Origin: Deltaproteobacteria bacterium
GTDB taxonomy: Bacteria; Myxococcota_A; Polyangia; DRWM01; JAAZOP01
DNA length: 61,793 nt
Assembly: GCA_016218815.1 (NCBI GenBank)
Contig: JACRCX010000074.1
Span: 1-61,793, forward strand
Reading direction: 5' to 3'
In this document: one piece after another, positions 27,985 through 37,686 of the stretch
How the letters are laid out: every line of letters begins with the position of its first letter
Numbering within the stretch: the first letter of the stretch is position 1
Made by a program: the position numbers and the translations under genes
The notes under the pieces: generated by a model
Told to the model about the DNA's origin: nothing
The model's database searches: none
What the model saw: only the letters and a program-made list of their open reading frames with translations

Positions 27985-29543
27985 GAAACGACGCAACGGG
28001 GCTCCTGGTGGTGCTGCTGGCGATCGGTTCGGCGGCTCCGGGCTGCGGCGACGACTCGACGCCGACCGCGGACGACGGAGGAGGAGTCGACGACACGGCA
28101 GCCGATGCCGATGCCGACGCGGATACGGGCGGTGACGATGTGTCCGTCGAGGACGCCGTCGGAGAAGATGCGGAGGACGCACCCGAGGCCGACGTTGACC
28201 CCTGCGGTCCCACTAGCTGCCCGAACGACCCGGTGAACGGGGCGATCGGCGCACCCTGTCTTGACGCTACGGACTGCGCCCCGGGCATCCGGTGCATCAC
28301 GGAAAGCACGAACGTGTACGAAGGAGAGGACTACATCCGTTGGAGCGGCGGATACTGCCTGATCGTGGGCGGCGGTTCGGCGGGCTGCGATCCGGCAGAC
28401 CCCAGCACCTGCCGCGACGGCTCCGCCTGCTTCTTCACGGAAACCGACGAATACGGCTACGATCTCTACGCCTGCCTCGACTTGTGCGCGGACGCCTCGG
28501 ACGACGGCGTGCCGTGGGAGACCAACTGTGACTGCCGCGACGGCTACCAGTGTCGGCACGGCTTCCACGTCTGCTGGCCGGGCTGCTCGCACGACCGCGA
28601 GTGCTGCGAGATCTGGCATGACGGCGAGGGCGGGGCAGCCGACGAAGCGCGGCAGGCCGCCGAGGTGACCCTGCTGCCGGCGTCCGAGTGCACCAACACC
28701 TGCGACCCGTGCACCTACGCCTGCGTGAACGAAGGCTGCCCGGGCGGCGCCTGCGACATGATGTCTCCGTGCGAGCACGACTCCGACTGTCCGGTCCTGG
28801 GTCAATGCCTGGACGAGTTCACCTACGACGTCCCAGGAGGCATGTGCACGCAAGTGGGCTGCGAATTGGTCGGCCGGGAGTGCCCCCCCGATGCCGGTTG
28901 TGCGAACGATGGAACTCCGAGTGCTCCCCTCTGGCGATGCTTCAGGCCCTGCACCGTCGACACGGGGCCTGGCGATCCGGGCTTCACCTGCCGGGACGCC
29001 GGCACCGCGGGCATTCCCGACGTGGGAGACTACGCCTGCTACCCGTGGCGACCGGAGGACTGGTTCGACGGCACGACCGCGGACGGTCTCTGCCTTCCCG
29101 GCAACTTCCCCGGCGGAACGACGCCGTTGAGCGGCCCTTGCACCGGAAGCCGCGACTGCGTCTCGCCGGCCGGCCTCGGCCTGTGCTTCGCCATGTTCCC
29201 GCCGGCGATTTGCACCAGCTACTGCAACGCGCGCTCGGCGGAAGCGGGCCTGTGCGACGCGGCGACCGGCGGCACCCCAGGGTCGGGCGCTTGCCTGTGG
29301 CAGACGTTCTGCGCAGCCACCTGCAGCAACCCGGGCGCGCCGCCCGGGAGCGCCACGACCGGCTGCCCGCAGGACGGCCTCGCCTGCGTTCCGGTGGCCG
29401 GCATCCCTCCGACCGACCTCGCGATCACGACCGGCGCCCCGAGCCCCACCGGCGTCTGCTGGCCGGCCTGCAACAACGACGAGGAGTGCGCCGTGGCCTG
29501 GGGCGGCGGAAGCTGCAACGTCGCCACCGGCGTCTGCGAGTAG
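27981..29543 (+). CDS. Cys-rich lipoprotein with Asp-rich linker
   Basis: 520 residues. ATG 27981 is preceded by GGGGGAGGAGG. The signal ends AAPGC (possible lipobox), followed by an acidic linker (ADADADADTGGDD) and a long Cys-rich domain with modules such as CLDATDCAPGIRC, CDCRDGYQC, CSHDRECCEIW and CNNDEECAVAWGGGSC. It resembles the protein at 22422-23885 in architecture, not in detailed sequence. Predicted to be surface-exposed; no enzyme motif was found. A 227-bp gap with repeats follows. Confidence 0.82.
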   Translation: MRNDATGLLVVLLAIGSAAPGCGDDSTPTADDGGGVDDTAADADADADTGGDDVSVEDAVGEDAEDAPEADVDPCGPTSCPNDPVNGAIGAPCLDATDCAPGIRCITESTNVYEGEDYIRWSGGYCLIVGGGSAGCDPADPSTCRDGSACFFTETDEYGYDLYACLDLCADASDDGVPWETNCDCRDGYQCRHGFHVCWPGCSHDRECCEIWHDGEGGAADEARQAAEVTLLPASECTNTCDPCTYACVNEGCPGGACDMMSPCEHDSDCPVLGQCLDEFTYDVPGGMCTQVGCELVGRECPPDAGCANDGTPSAPLWRCFRPCTVDTGPGDPGFTCRDAGTAGIPDVGDYACYPWRPEDWFDGTTADGLCLPGNFPGGTTPLSGPCTGSRDCVSPAGLGLCFAMFPPAICTSYCNARSAEAGLCDAATGGTPGSGACLWQTFCAATCSNPGAPPGSATTGCPQDGLACVPVAGIPPTDLAITTGAPSPTGVCWPACNNDEECAVAWGGGSCNVATGVCE

Positions 29544-29585
29544 GGTTCGGCTACGCGCAGCCAAAGGCCGGGCCCGGCTCCTCCG

Positions 29586-29613
29586 GACCAAGAACCAACA
29601 ACCAACAACCAAC
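29586..29613 (+). repeat. Solo arm of 7-bp words (AACCAAC type)
   Basis: Three exact AACCAAC heptamers (29593-29613) preceded by a degenerate one (29586-29592). The same word recurs at 40692-40737. It sits in the 227-bp interval 29544-29770, which otherwise holds no gene. Confidence 0.78.
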
Positions 29614-29770
29614 GACGTCCTCCACGTTTGACATGCCGATCCGCTCCCGCTATGGTCCGCGCGCTTGCGGGCTCCCCGCCGGGGCGTGCGCGCGTGTGGC
29701 GCGTGCTTCCGCCGGCGCGGAGGCCGTCGCGCGTGCTCCGCGGGAAATCGCGGGGCGTGGAGGCCGGTCG

Positions 29771-30586
29771 GTGGCACGGAAGATTCAGCGCAAAGACCTG
29801 CGGAAGCCGGACGAGTTCGTCGATGTCGCCACGCGAATCCTCAACTGGATCTCGGACCATCGGGCCGCCCTGGGCATCTCCATCGCGGCCGTCCTGGTCC
29901 TCGTCTTCGGCGTGATGCTCGTCGTCTACCTGCGCCGGAACGCCAACGTCGAGGAGTGGCGAGGCCTCATGGCTGCGGTGCCCGTGCGCGCCATGCCCAA
30001 GGGCGAGACGCAGGACCCGCTGTCGGTGATCGGGAAACAGGAACCGTCGGTGTGGGTCGACGAACAGAAGATCCTCGGCGTCGCGAACGGCGCCGACTCC
30101 GACGCCGCACGACGCCTGGCCGACCTCGCGGCCGCCGGCGACGCGCTCGCCAAGGGCGACGGCGCCGCGGCCGAGCAGCGCTATCGCGCGTTCCTCTCCA
30201 GCAACCCCCCGTCCACGTCCCCCGGGCGCCTCATCGCCCAGGAAGGTCTGGGCTACGCGCTCGAACTGCAGCAGAAGACTGCCGAGGCCGCGCAGGCATT
30301 CGCGGCGGTCGGCGAGCTGTCCGACGGCGCCTACAAGGCGCTGGCGCTCTACCACCAGGGTCGGCTCGACGCGTCCGCCGGCCGCGATCAGGAGGCGCGA
30401 AAGGCCCTGCTCGCGGCGAAGGCGATCCCGGATCCTCATCCGACGGACGTCGTCCCACGGATCGAGTCGTGGCTCAGGGTGCTGGACCTGCGAGCGGCTC
30501 CGCCGGCGGCTGCCGCTCCGGCCACCGCAACGGCGACGTCCCCGGACGCCGGCACGCCGCAAGCCGATGCGCCGAGCGTCCCCTAG
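29771..30586 (+). CDS. YfgM-like membrane-anchored TPR protein
   Basis: GTG 29771 is preceded by GGAGG at 7 bp. 271 residues: a basic cytoplasmic N-terminus (MARKIQRKDLRKPDEF), one membrane helix at about 33-54 (ALGISIAAVLVLVFGVMLVV), and a periplasmic part with TPR-like helices (AEQRYRAFLSSNP, GYALELQQKTAEAAQAFAAV, ALYHQGRLDASAGRDQEARK). It ends in an Ala/Pro-rich tail. In E. coli yfgM is directly upstream of bamB, and the same order with a 20-bp overlap is seen here. This supports a role as an ancillary factor of the secretion/outer-membrane assembly route. Confidence 0.82.
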   Translation: MARKIQRKDLRKPDEFVDVATRILNWISDHRAALGISIAAVLVLVFGVMLVVYLRRNANVEEWRGLMAAVPVRAMPKGETQDPLSVIGKQEPSVWVDEQKILGVANGADSDAARRLADLAAAGDALAKGDGAAAEQRYRAFLSSNPPSTSPGRLIAQEGLGYALELQQKTAEAAQAFAAVGELSDGAYKALALYHQGRLDASAGRDQEARKALLAAKAIPDPHPTDVVPRIESWLRVLDLRAAPPAAAAPATATATSPDAGTPQADAPSVP

Positions 30587-31730
30587 CATCCTGGTCGCGG
30601 CGCTGGCGGCCGCGGTCGCCGGCTGCGTCGGCGTCCCCGCGCCGAGCGCCCTGGATCTGCGCCTGGACTTCCCCGACGTTCGCGTGCTGACGCCGCAATG
30701 GCGCACGCTGGTCGTCGACCCCGAGCGACGTGCGTACCGGCCAATCGAACGCAGCGGGTCGGTGTTCGACCCCGGCCGCGGCTTGGTCTACGTCGGAACC
30801 TCCCAGGGCCGCTTCCTCGCGCTCGACACCGGCACGGGCGCCGTCGCCTGGGTGCACGAGGAGACCGACGGGTTCTTCTCGACGCCGATCCTGCTCGACG
30901 ATCCGGAGGCGGTGGTCGCGGGCAGCGACGGCGGCAACCTGATCGCACTGGTGCCCGAGACCGGTGCGACCCTGTGGACCGCAAACCTCGGCGGCACGAT
31001 CCGGACCCGGCCGGTGTTCGACCGGGGCGTGATCTACGTCCGGACGACGACCCAACGGGTGTTCGCGATCGAGGCCGTCTCCGGGCGGGAGCTGTGGTCG
31101 TTCGAGCGCCCGCTGCCGGAAGGGTACCTGTCGGGGAGCGAATCGGGCGTGTGCATCGAGGGTGACCGCGTCTTCACGGGCTTCGTCGACGGGACCCTCG
31201 TGGCGCTCTCGGCGGTGACCGGCGAGAAGGACTGGGACCTCAACCTGGCGGGAGAAGGGCACGGCGAGCTGCTGCTGGACGACGTGTGCGCCACGCCGGT
31301 CATGGTCGGCGGCCTGCTCGTGGTCACCTCGTACGACAACGGCGTGTTCGCGGTCTCTCCGGAGGACGGGGGCCAGCGCTGGGCGCGCAGCGACCTGCCG
31401 CACTCCTGCGGGATCGGTGCGCTGGCCGAGGACGTCTTCGTCGCGGTCTCCGGGACCGGCCTGGCCCGCCTCGATGCGCTCGACGGCGCCACCGTGTGGA
31501 TGCGGCGTTTCCCGGCGGGCACGCTCCGCGACCCGATCGTGCACGGCGGCCTCATCCTGGTGCCGGACGACGTGCACGGGTTGGTCGTCTTCGAGGCGCT
31601 GACCGGCGAGCTGCTGCAGACGGCGTGGGTGGGCGCCGGCGTGGCGGGCGTGCCCGCGGTGCTGGACGGCCGCGCCGCCACGATCGACAACACCGGCGAG
31701 TTCCTCTCGTACTTCCTCGCTGGCGGGTGA
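30567..31730 (+). CDS. bamB: Outer-membrane assembly lipoprotein BamB
   Basis: 387 residues with lipobox AAVAGC (Cys20) and an eight-bladed PQQ-type propeller. Blades show the repeating pattern VYVGTSQGRFLALDTGTGAVAW, VVAGSDGGNLIALVPETGA, IYVRTTTQRVFAIEAVSGREL. BamB binds BamA and supports insertion of beta-barrel proteins into the outer membrane, so the cell is diderm. Its start lies inside the end of the yfgM-like gene (20-bp overlap), which implies translational coupling. Its stop is 3 bp before the inverted heptamer array at 31734-31818. Confidence 0.88.
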   Translation: MRRASPSILVAALAAAVAGCVGVPAPSALDLRLDFPDVRVLTPQWRTLVVDPERRAYRPIERSGSVFDPGRGLVYVGTSQGRFLALDTGTGAVAWVHEETDGFFSTPILLDDPEAVVAGSDGGNLIALVPETGATLWTANLGGTIRTRPVFDRGVIYVRTTTQRVFAIEAVSGRELWSFERPLPEGYLSGSESGVCIEGDRVFTGFVDGTLVALSAVTGEKDWDLNLAGEGHGELLLDDVCATPVMVGGLLVVTSYDNGVFAVSPEDGGQRWARSDLPHSCGIGALAEDVFVAVSGTGLARLDALDGATVWMRRFPAGTLRDPIVHGGLILVPDDVHGLVVFEALTGELLQTAWVGAGVAGVPAVLDGRAATIDNTGEFLSYFLAGG

Positions 31731-31733
31731 GGA

Positions 31734-31818
31734 GTTCTCGGTTCTCAGTTCTCGGTACTCGGTTCTCAGTCCCGGGCCCGGATCTGAGAACTGAAAACTG
31801 ATGACTGAGAACTGAAAG
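31734..31818. repeat. Inverted heptamer array, 5x7 + 15 + 5x7 bp
   Basis: Left arm: GTTCTCG, GTTCTCA, GTTCTCG, GTACTCG, GTTCTCA. Spacer: GTCCCGGGCCCGGAT. Right arm: CTGAGAA, CTGAAAA, CTGATGA, CTGAGAA, CTGAAAG. The arms are near-complementary, and the spacer contains a CCCGGGCCCGG palindrome. It begins 3 bp after the bamB stop and ends exactly before the rodA stop codon (read on the other strand). It could fold as a long hairpin and end transcription from both sides. Confidence 0.95.
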
Positions 31819-32973
31819 CTACCTCCTTCTTCCCAACCCTTCCCACGGCGACCCCGTCCTGCGCGCGGAGATCCCCAGCAGGAGCCCGATGCCCATGAGA
31901 TTGGCCAGGACCGAGGAGCCGCCGTAGGAGAAGAGGGGGAGGGTGACGCCGACGACGGGGAGCAGGCCGAGCACCATGCCCATGTTGATGGCGACGTGCC
32001 AGAAAATCATGGCCGCGACGCCCACAGCGACGAGCGCGCCGAAGCGGTCGCGGGCACGGGTGGCGATGCGCAGCGCCCACAGCACGACGAAAAGATAGAG
32101 CGCGATCAGCAGCGCGACGCCGACAAAGCCGTGCTCCTCGCCCCAGACGGCAAACGGGAAGTCGGTGTGCTGGAAGGGGACGAAGCCGAGCTGGTTCTGC
32201 GTGCCGTGGAGGAAGCCCTTGCCGAAGATGTGGCCCGAGCCGACGGCGATCTTGGATTGCGTGGTCTGCCAGGCGGCGTCCTGCACATCGAGCTGTTCCT
32301 TGGAGAAGAGGGAGGCGAAGAAGGTGACCACGCGCTCCTTCTGGTATCCGTGGAGGAACGACCAGGCGATGGGCACGGTGATGGCGATGCCGAGGACGGC
32401 GAAGAGCACGCTGCGGGCGCGGACGCGGAGCAGCGTGGCCATGGAGAAGAAGATGAGGGGGTAGATGAGCGCGGTGCCCAGGTCGGGCTGCTTGAGCACC
32501 AGCGCGGTGGGAACGGCGGTAAGGGCTGCGGGGAGCAGGAAGTCCTTGAGCGTCCGCGGCTCGGGCCGCACCTCGCCGTGGAACAGCCTCGCGATCGCCA
32601 GGATGATGGCGATCTTCATGAACTCGGACGGCTGCAGGCCGATCGGTCCGAGGTTCAGCCAGCGCTGGGCCTGGTTGGCCTGCCGGCCGACGACCAGGAC
32701 CAGCACGAGCAGGACGAGGAACACGGCGTAGGAGACCCAGGCGTAGCGGAGGAACAGGCGGTGGTCGACGAGCCAGACGACGAGGGCGGCGGTGCCGCCG
32801 GCGGCGAACCACTTGAGCTGCGTCTCGTAGAACGTGAGGTTGACCACGGAGACCGCGGACCGGAGGTTGAGCAGGCCGAGGACGGCGATGCAGGCAACGG
32901 CGAAGACCAGCGGCAGATCGAGCACGATGCGTCGAGTCCTGCCTGGTCCCAAGCCGCTCGTCATCATCGTCAC
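31819..32973 (-). CDS. rodA: Peptidoglycan glycosyltransferase RodA
   Basis: 384 residues, about ten membrane helices, SEDS family. It polymerises lipid II into glycan strands during side-wall elongation together with PBP2. Family marks: NQAQRWLNLGPIGLQPSEF, KQPDLGTALI, the large periplasmic loop with FGKGFLHGTQNQLGFVPFQ and HTDFPFAVWGEEHGF, and LPLFSYGGSSVLANL near the end. The start overlaps the mrdA stop by 4 bp (ATGA). It is the last gene of the mreB-rodA operon, and its TAG stop lies directly at the edge of the inverted heptamer array. Confidence 0.96.
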   Translation of the reverse strand: MTMMTSGLGPGRTRRIVLDLPLVFAVACIAVLGLLNLRSAVSVVNLTFYETQLKWFAAGGTAALVVWLVDHRLFLRYAWVSYAVFLVLLVLVLVVGRQANQAQRWLNLGPIGLQPSEFMKIAIILAIARLFHGEVRPEPRTLKDFLLPAALTAVPTALVLKQPDLGTALIYPLIFFSMATLLRVRARSVLFAVLGIAITVPIAWSFLHGYQKERVVTFFASLFSKEQLDVQDAAWQTTQSKIAVGSGHIFGKGFLHGTQNQLGFVPFQHTDFPFAVWGEEHGFVGVALLIALYLFVVLWALRIATRARDRFGALVAVGVAAMIFWHVAINMGMVLGLLPVVGVTLPLFSYGGSSVLANLMGIGLLLGISARRTGSPWEGLGRRR

Positions 32974-34868
32974 CGCGGCGCGATGCGCTTGAAGTACTCA
33001 CGGAAGATCTCGAAGGCGATCGGCGCCGCGTACCGCCCGCCGTAGCCGCCGTGTTCCACCAGCACCACGACCACGATCTCGGGATCATCGGCGGGAGCGA
33101 ACCCCGCAAACCAGGCGTGGTCGCGCTCGCGGTACCGCTCCTCCGTCGTCCGCTGGTCGCGCCGCCGCTCGCGCCGCCGCGAGACCTCCGCCGTCCCCGT
33201 CTTGCCGGCGATCTCGAGTCCGGGCGTCCACTGGTCGTGCGCCGTCCCCTGCGGCGCCTCCACGACCCCTCGCAAGGCATCGATGATCCGCCGGTGGCTG
33301 TCGTCCGACATCCCGATCCGGCGGATCAGCTCCGGCGCGAAGCTCATCCGCACGCGCCCGTCGGGGTACAACACCTCCTTCACGAGCTGCGGGCGGTAGA
33401 GGTACCCGCCGTTGGCCAGCGCGGCGTACGCGCTCGCGAGCTGCAGCAGGGTGACCTTCGTGTTGTGCTGGCCGATCGCCGCGAGCAGGGCGTAGCCGAC
33501 GCGGTACTGGAAGCCGTACTCGGGCCGCGAGCGGAACCACGCCTTGTCCGGCACCAGACCCGGCACCTCCCGCGTCAGCGCGATCCCCGTCTTGCTGCCG
33601 AAGCCGAACTCCCGCGCGATCTGCGCCAGCCGATCGATGCCCATGCGCCGCGCGAGCTGGAAGAAGAAGACGTTGCACGACTGCACGATCGCCTCGTGCA
33701 GGTCCACCAGCCCGTGGACCTTCGTGCACCGGAACCGCTGCCCCGCCAGCTCGTACGCCCCCTGGCAGTCGAAGCGCGCCGCGGGGTCGAACACGTCGCC
33801 CGGCTCCAGCATCTGGGGCTGCTCCAGCGCCGCGAGGGCAAGGAACGGCTTGAGCAGCGAGCCCGGGAAGTAGTGGTCCATGACCGTCTTGTCGTGCTGC
33901 GGGAAGAACGGGTTCTCCTGCAGGATCTTCTGCTCCTCGGTGGAGAGCCCCTGGATGAAGGCGTTGGGGTCGAACGACGGCTTGGAGTACATCGCCAGCA
34001 CGAACCCGGTGCGGGCGTCGAGCACCACGGCGGCGCCGGCCGGATGGCCGCGGAACGCCTGGTCGACAATCGCCTCGAGCCGCGCGTTGAAGGACAGGAT
34101 CAGATCGTTGCCCGGAACCGGCCGGATCTCGTAGCGCCGCCCGGTCGTCGCGCCGAAGGGATCCTTGCCCTTCTCCACCCCCTTGGCGTTGACGATCACG
34201 GTGACCCGCCCCCGCCGCCCGCGCAGCTCGCGCTCCCACACCCGCTCCAGACCGGTGCGCCCGACCTTGTCGCCCGGGAAGTAGCGATAGCCTTCCGCCC
34301 GCTGGCGCTCGATCTCGTCCTCCGAGATCTCGTTCAGGTAGCCGACCAGGTGGGCGGCGAGCTGGCGCAGGGGATAGACGCGCATCGGCGTCTCCTCCAC
34401 CGACAGGCCGTCCAGCTCGGTGTGGTGCGCCATGAGCAGCGCGAGCTGCCGGTCGTCGAGGTTCTCGGCCACGGGATAGGGCTGGTAGCGCTTGAGGCCG
34501 CGGAGCTTCACGAGCTGCTCGCGCAGCTTCGCCGCCCGCTCGGGCCCCAGGTTCAGGTACCGGACCACCGTGTCCCAGTCCTCCTCGACGTCGAAGAACT
34601 CCGGCGTGACGAACGCCGTGTAGGCCGGCGTGTTGTACGCCAGAAGCTGGCCCTCGGCGTCCCGAACCACTCCCCGCTCCGTCGGGATGTCCCGCGTCCG
34701 CTCCACGTTGTGCCGGCTCTTCTCGACGTATTCGTAGCCCTCGAAAACCTGGAGCTGCGCGGCACGGGCCAGGAGCCCGAGGAACACGACGGCGACGAAG
34801 AGCGCGATCCACCTGTAGCGCCCGCGGAACTCGCTCAACTCGCCCGGTGGCCCGAAAAGTGGCGCCAT
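32970..34868 (-). CDS. mrdA: Penicillin-binding protein 2 (class B transpeptidase)
   Basis: 632 residues with one N-terminal membrane helix (WIALFVAVVFLGLLARAAQL), a dimerisation domain and a transpeptidase domain facing the periplasm. Active-site motifs: SLLK at 337-340 (nucleophile Ser337), SCN at 397-399, KTG at 556-558. It forms cross-links during elongation as partner of RodA. ATG 34868 was chosen because the longer GTG start at 34907 would overlap mreD. A Cys pair (FDCQGAYELAGQRFRC) lies between SxxK and SxN, which is common in Gram-negative PBP2. Confidence 0.95.
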   Translation of the reverse strand: MAPLFGPPGELSEFRGRYRWIALFVAVVFLGLLARAAQLQVFEGYEYVEKSRHNVERTRDIPTERGVVRDAEGQLLAYNTPAYTAFVTPEFFDVEEDWDTVVRYLNLGPERAAKLREQLVKLRGLKRYQPYPVAENLDDRQLALLMAHHTELDGLSVEETPMRVYPLRQLAAHLVGYLNEISEDEIERQRAEGYRYFPGDKVGRTGLERVWERELRGRRGRVTVIVNAKGVEKGKDPFGATTGRRYEIRPVPGNDLILSFNARLEAIVDQAFRGHPAGAAVVLDARTGFVLAMYSKPSFDPNAFIQGLSTEEQKILQENPFFPQHDKTVMDHYFPGSLLKPFLALAALEQPQMLEPGDVFDPAARFDCQGAYELAGQRFRCTKVHGLVDLHEAIVQSCNVFFFQLARRMGIDRLAQIAREFGFGSKTGIALTREVPGLVPDKAWFRSRPEYGFQYRVGYALLAAIGQHNTKVTLLQLASAYAALANGGYLYRPQLVKEVLYPDGRVRMSFAPELIRRIGMSDDSHRRIIDALRGVVEAPQGTAHDQWTPGLEIAGKTGTAEVSRRRERRRDQRTTEERYRERDHAWFAGFAPADDPEIVVVVLVEHGGYGGRYAAPIAFEIFREYFKRIAPR

Positions 34869-34878
34869 GGCCCGCCGA

Positions 34879-35418
34879 TCATTCCACAGGGCGTGCGGGC
34901 GGCTCAAGCGGCCGCGCCGCGAGCGTCGGCCGTCGCCCGGCGATGAGCCGGTTGCCGGCCCAGAACACGGCCGGAGCGATCACGGCGGTCAGGACGGAGC
35001 GGATCGCCGTCTGCAGGGCGATGTCACCCACTCCCGCCAGGGGTTGGCCCTGCGCCAGCACCCGCACGGCCAGGACCGCGACGGCGACCGACCAGACCGC
35101 CCCCACCGCCAGCGCCACCTCGAACAGCACGCCGGCCAGGAAGAAACGGCGCTGGATCCAGCGCCCGCAGAGGTACAGGAACTCGAAGACCAGCGAGTGC
35201 AGGCCGACCGGACTGCCGGAGAGCAGGTCGAACAAGTAGCCCACCACCAGCGCCAACGCCGCGCCCGTCACCACCCCGAGGTCGACCGTCGCCAGGAAGA
35301 GGATGGCGGCAATGACCAGGTCGGGCAGGGCGTCGCGGACCGGGCTCAGCGTGACGAGGGTCGATTGCGCGGCGAGCGCGGCGACGCCGAAGCCGAGCAG
35401 CCGGGCGATGCGTCCCAC
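34879..35418 (-). CDS. mreD: Rod shape-determining protein MreD
   Basis: 179 residues, five to six hydrophobic segments (ALPDLVIAAILFLATVDLG, TGAALALVVGYLFDLLSG, GLHSLVFEFLYLCGRWI). The GxxxGxxxD-LLSGSPVGLHSL pattern is the usual MreD signature (YLxDxxxxxPxGxxxL). It is an inner-membrane component of the elongasome. It starts 9 bp after mreC and is followed 10 bp later by mrdA. Confidence 0.92.
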   Translation of the reverse strand: MGRIARLLGFGVAALAAQSTLVTLSPVRDALPDLVIAAILFLATVDLGVVTGAALALVVGYLFDLLSGSPVGLHSLVFEFLYLCGRWIQRRFFLAGVLFEVALAVGAVWSVAVAVLAVRVLAQGQPLAGVGDIALQTAIRSVLTAVIAPAVFWAGNRLIAGRRPTLAARPLEPPARPVE

Positions 35419-35427
35419 GGCCCGGCC

Positions 35428-36387
35428 CTACGGCATCCCGGCGGCGTCCGCCGCGGCCGGGGCCGGCGCCGGGAAAAGTGCGCCCGCGTCCGCCGGCGTC
35501 GGAGCCTCCGGCTCCGCCGGCTCCTCCTCGGGCTCGAGCCGCGGGGTCGGCGGCGGGCGGCGAACGTAGACCAGCACGACCTCCAGACGCGAGAAATCCA
35601 CCGCCGGCACGACCTCGACCTCCTGGAGCTGGCGCGCGTCGCGCCGGATGACCCCGGCAACGGTCCCGACCAGGATGTTCCGCGGGTAGACGTCGTCGCG
35701 CCCCGAGGTGAGGATGTGGTGGCCGACCCGCACGTCGTCGACGTTGGGCCGCAGGTGTTCGATGCGGCAGGCGTAGCGGTCCAGCTCGCCCGTCCCGGAC
35801 AGGATGCCGTTGGACTGCGTCTCCTCCACGACCACCGGAACCCGCGCCTCGCCGTCGACCACCAGGGTGACGTCGGCGTACGGTCCGTCGAGCCGGCTGA
35901 CGTACCCCACCAGGCCCTCGTGCGTGACCACGGGCATCATCGGCCGCACCTGCCCCTCGGCCTGGTCGATGCGGATGCGCAGCACGCGGAAGAAGGGGGA
36001 GAGGGACCGCCCGATGACGCGCGCGGCGACGAACTCCCCGGGGTTGGTCTCGCGCAGCCGGAGCATCTCGCGCAGCCGGATGTTCTCCGCGGCGACATCC
36101 TTGAGCTTGCGGTTCTCCTGCCGCAGGCGCCCCAGCTCGAAACGCAGGCGCTCGTTCTCCTCCTTCGTGTCCACCAGGTAGATGTAGTCGTTCCAGACGT
36201 CGGCAATGCCTTGCCCGATGACGGCCAGGACGTACTGGATCGGCGCCGACAGCCGGAGCAGGAAGCGGTCGACCGGGTTCAGCTCGGACTTGTCCTTCAG
36301 GTTCGCGCGCAGGAACAGGAACGGGACCGCCAGCAGCAACAGCGTGAGGAAGAGGGCGCGATAACGACGTAGGAACTGCCAGATCAA
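35428..36387 (-). CDS. mreC: Rod shape-determining protein MreC
   Basis: 319 residues: one membrane helix (ALFLTLLLLAVPFLFLRA), a coiled coil at about 72-112 (KEENERLRFELGRLRQENRK) and the beta-rich MreC core (VIGRSLSPFFRVLRIRID, VTHEGLVGYVSRL, LTSGRDDVYPRNILVGTV). It bridges MreB filaments to PBP2 and RodA in the periplasm. The C-terminal 40 residues are an added Pro/Glu/Ala-rich tail (EPEEEPAEPEAPTPADAG). It begins 4 bp downstream of mreB. Confidence 0.95.
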   Translation of the reverse strand: MIWQFLRRYRALFLTLLLLAVPFLFLRANLKDKSELNPVDRFLLRLSAPIQYVLAVIGQGIADVWNDYIYLVDTKEENERLRFELGRLRQENRKLKDVAAENIRLREMLRLRETNPGEFVAARVIGRSLSPFFRVLRIRIDQAEGQVRPMMPVVTHEGLVGYVSRLDGPYADVTLVVDGEARVPVVVEETQSNGILSGTGELDRYACRIEHLRPNVDDVRVGHHILTSGRDDVYPRNILVGTVAGVIRRDARQLQEVEVVPAVDFSRLEVVLVYVRRPPPTPRLEPEEEPAEPEAPTPADAGALFPAPAPAAADAAGMP

Positions 36388-36391
36388 CGTT

Positions 36392-37462
<1,071 letters not shown>

Positions 37463-37547
37463 TCACCGATCCGCGCGGATCGGCGACGAGCCTGGAAATA
37501 CTGCGTCCTTCCAACCACAACCGGGGGTCCGGCCGCAGCGAACCCGA

Positions 37548-37577
37548 TCGTTACCATCCCTTCCCGGCCGTCGTCAA
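37548..37577 (-). promoter_or_regulatory. Candidate promoter of the mreB operon
   Basis: On the minus strand: TTGACG (37577-37572), 18-bp spacer, TAACGA (37553-37548), about 122 bp from the mreB start. Pattern-based; the -10 box is weak. Confidence 0.3.
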
Positions 37578-37674
37578 CACCCCCAGAAACTCCACCATAG
37601 CCGACATCCGTTCCCTTGCCTACGATCTTCCGCATCCCGTCCGCCGACTACTCCCGGCCGTCCGCAGCCTGACC

Positions 37675-37680
37675 TATACT
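37675..37680 (+). promoter_or_regulatory. -10 box giving a possibly leaderless mRNA
   Basis: TATACT ends 6 bp before the GTG start at 37687, so transcription would begin at or next to the start codon. No Shine-Dalgarno sequence is present and no good -35 box was found. Confidence 0.4.
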
Positions 37681-37686
37681 GGGCCC

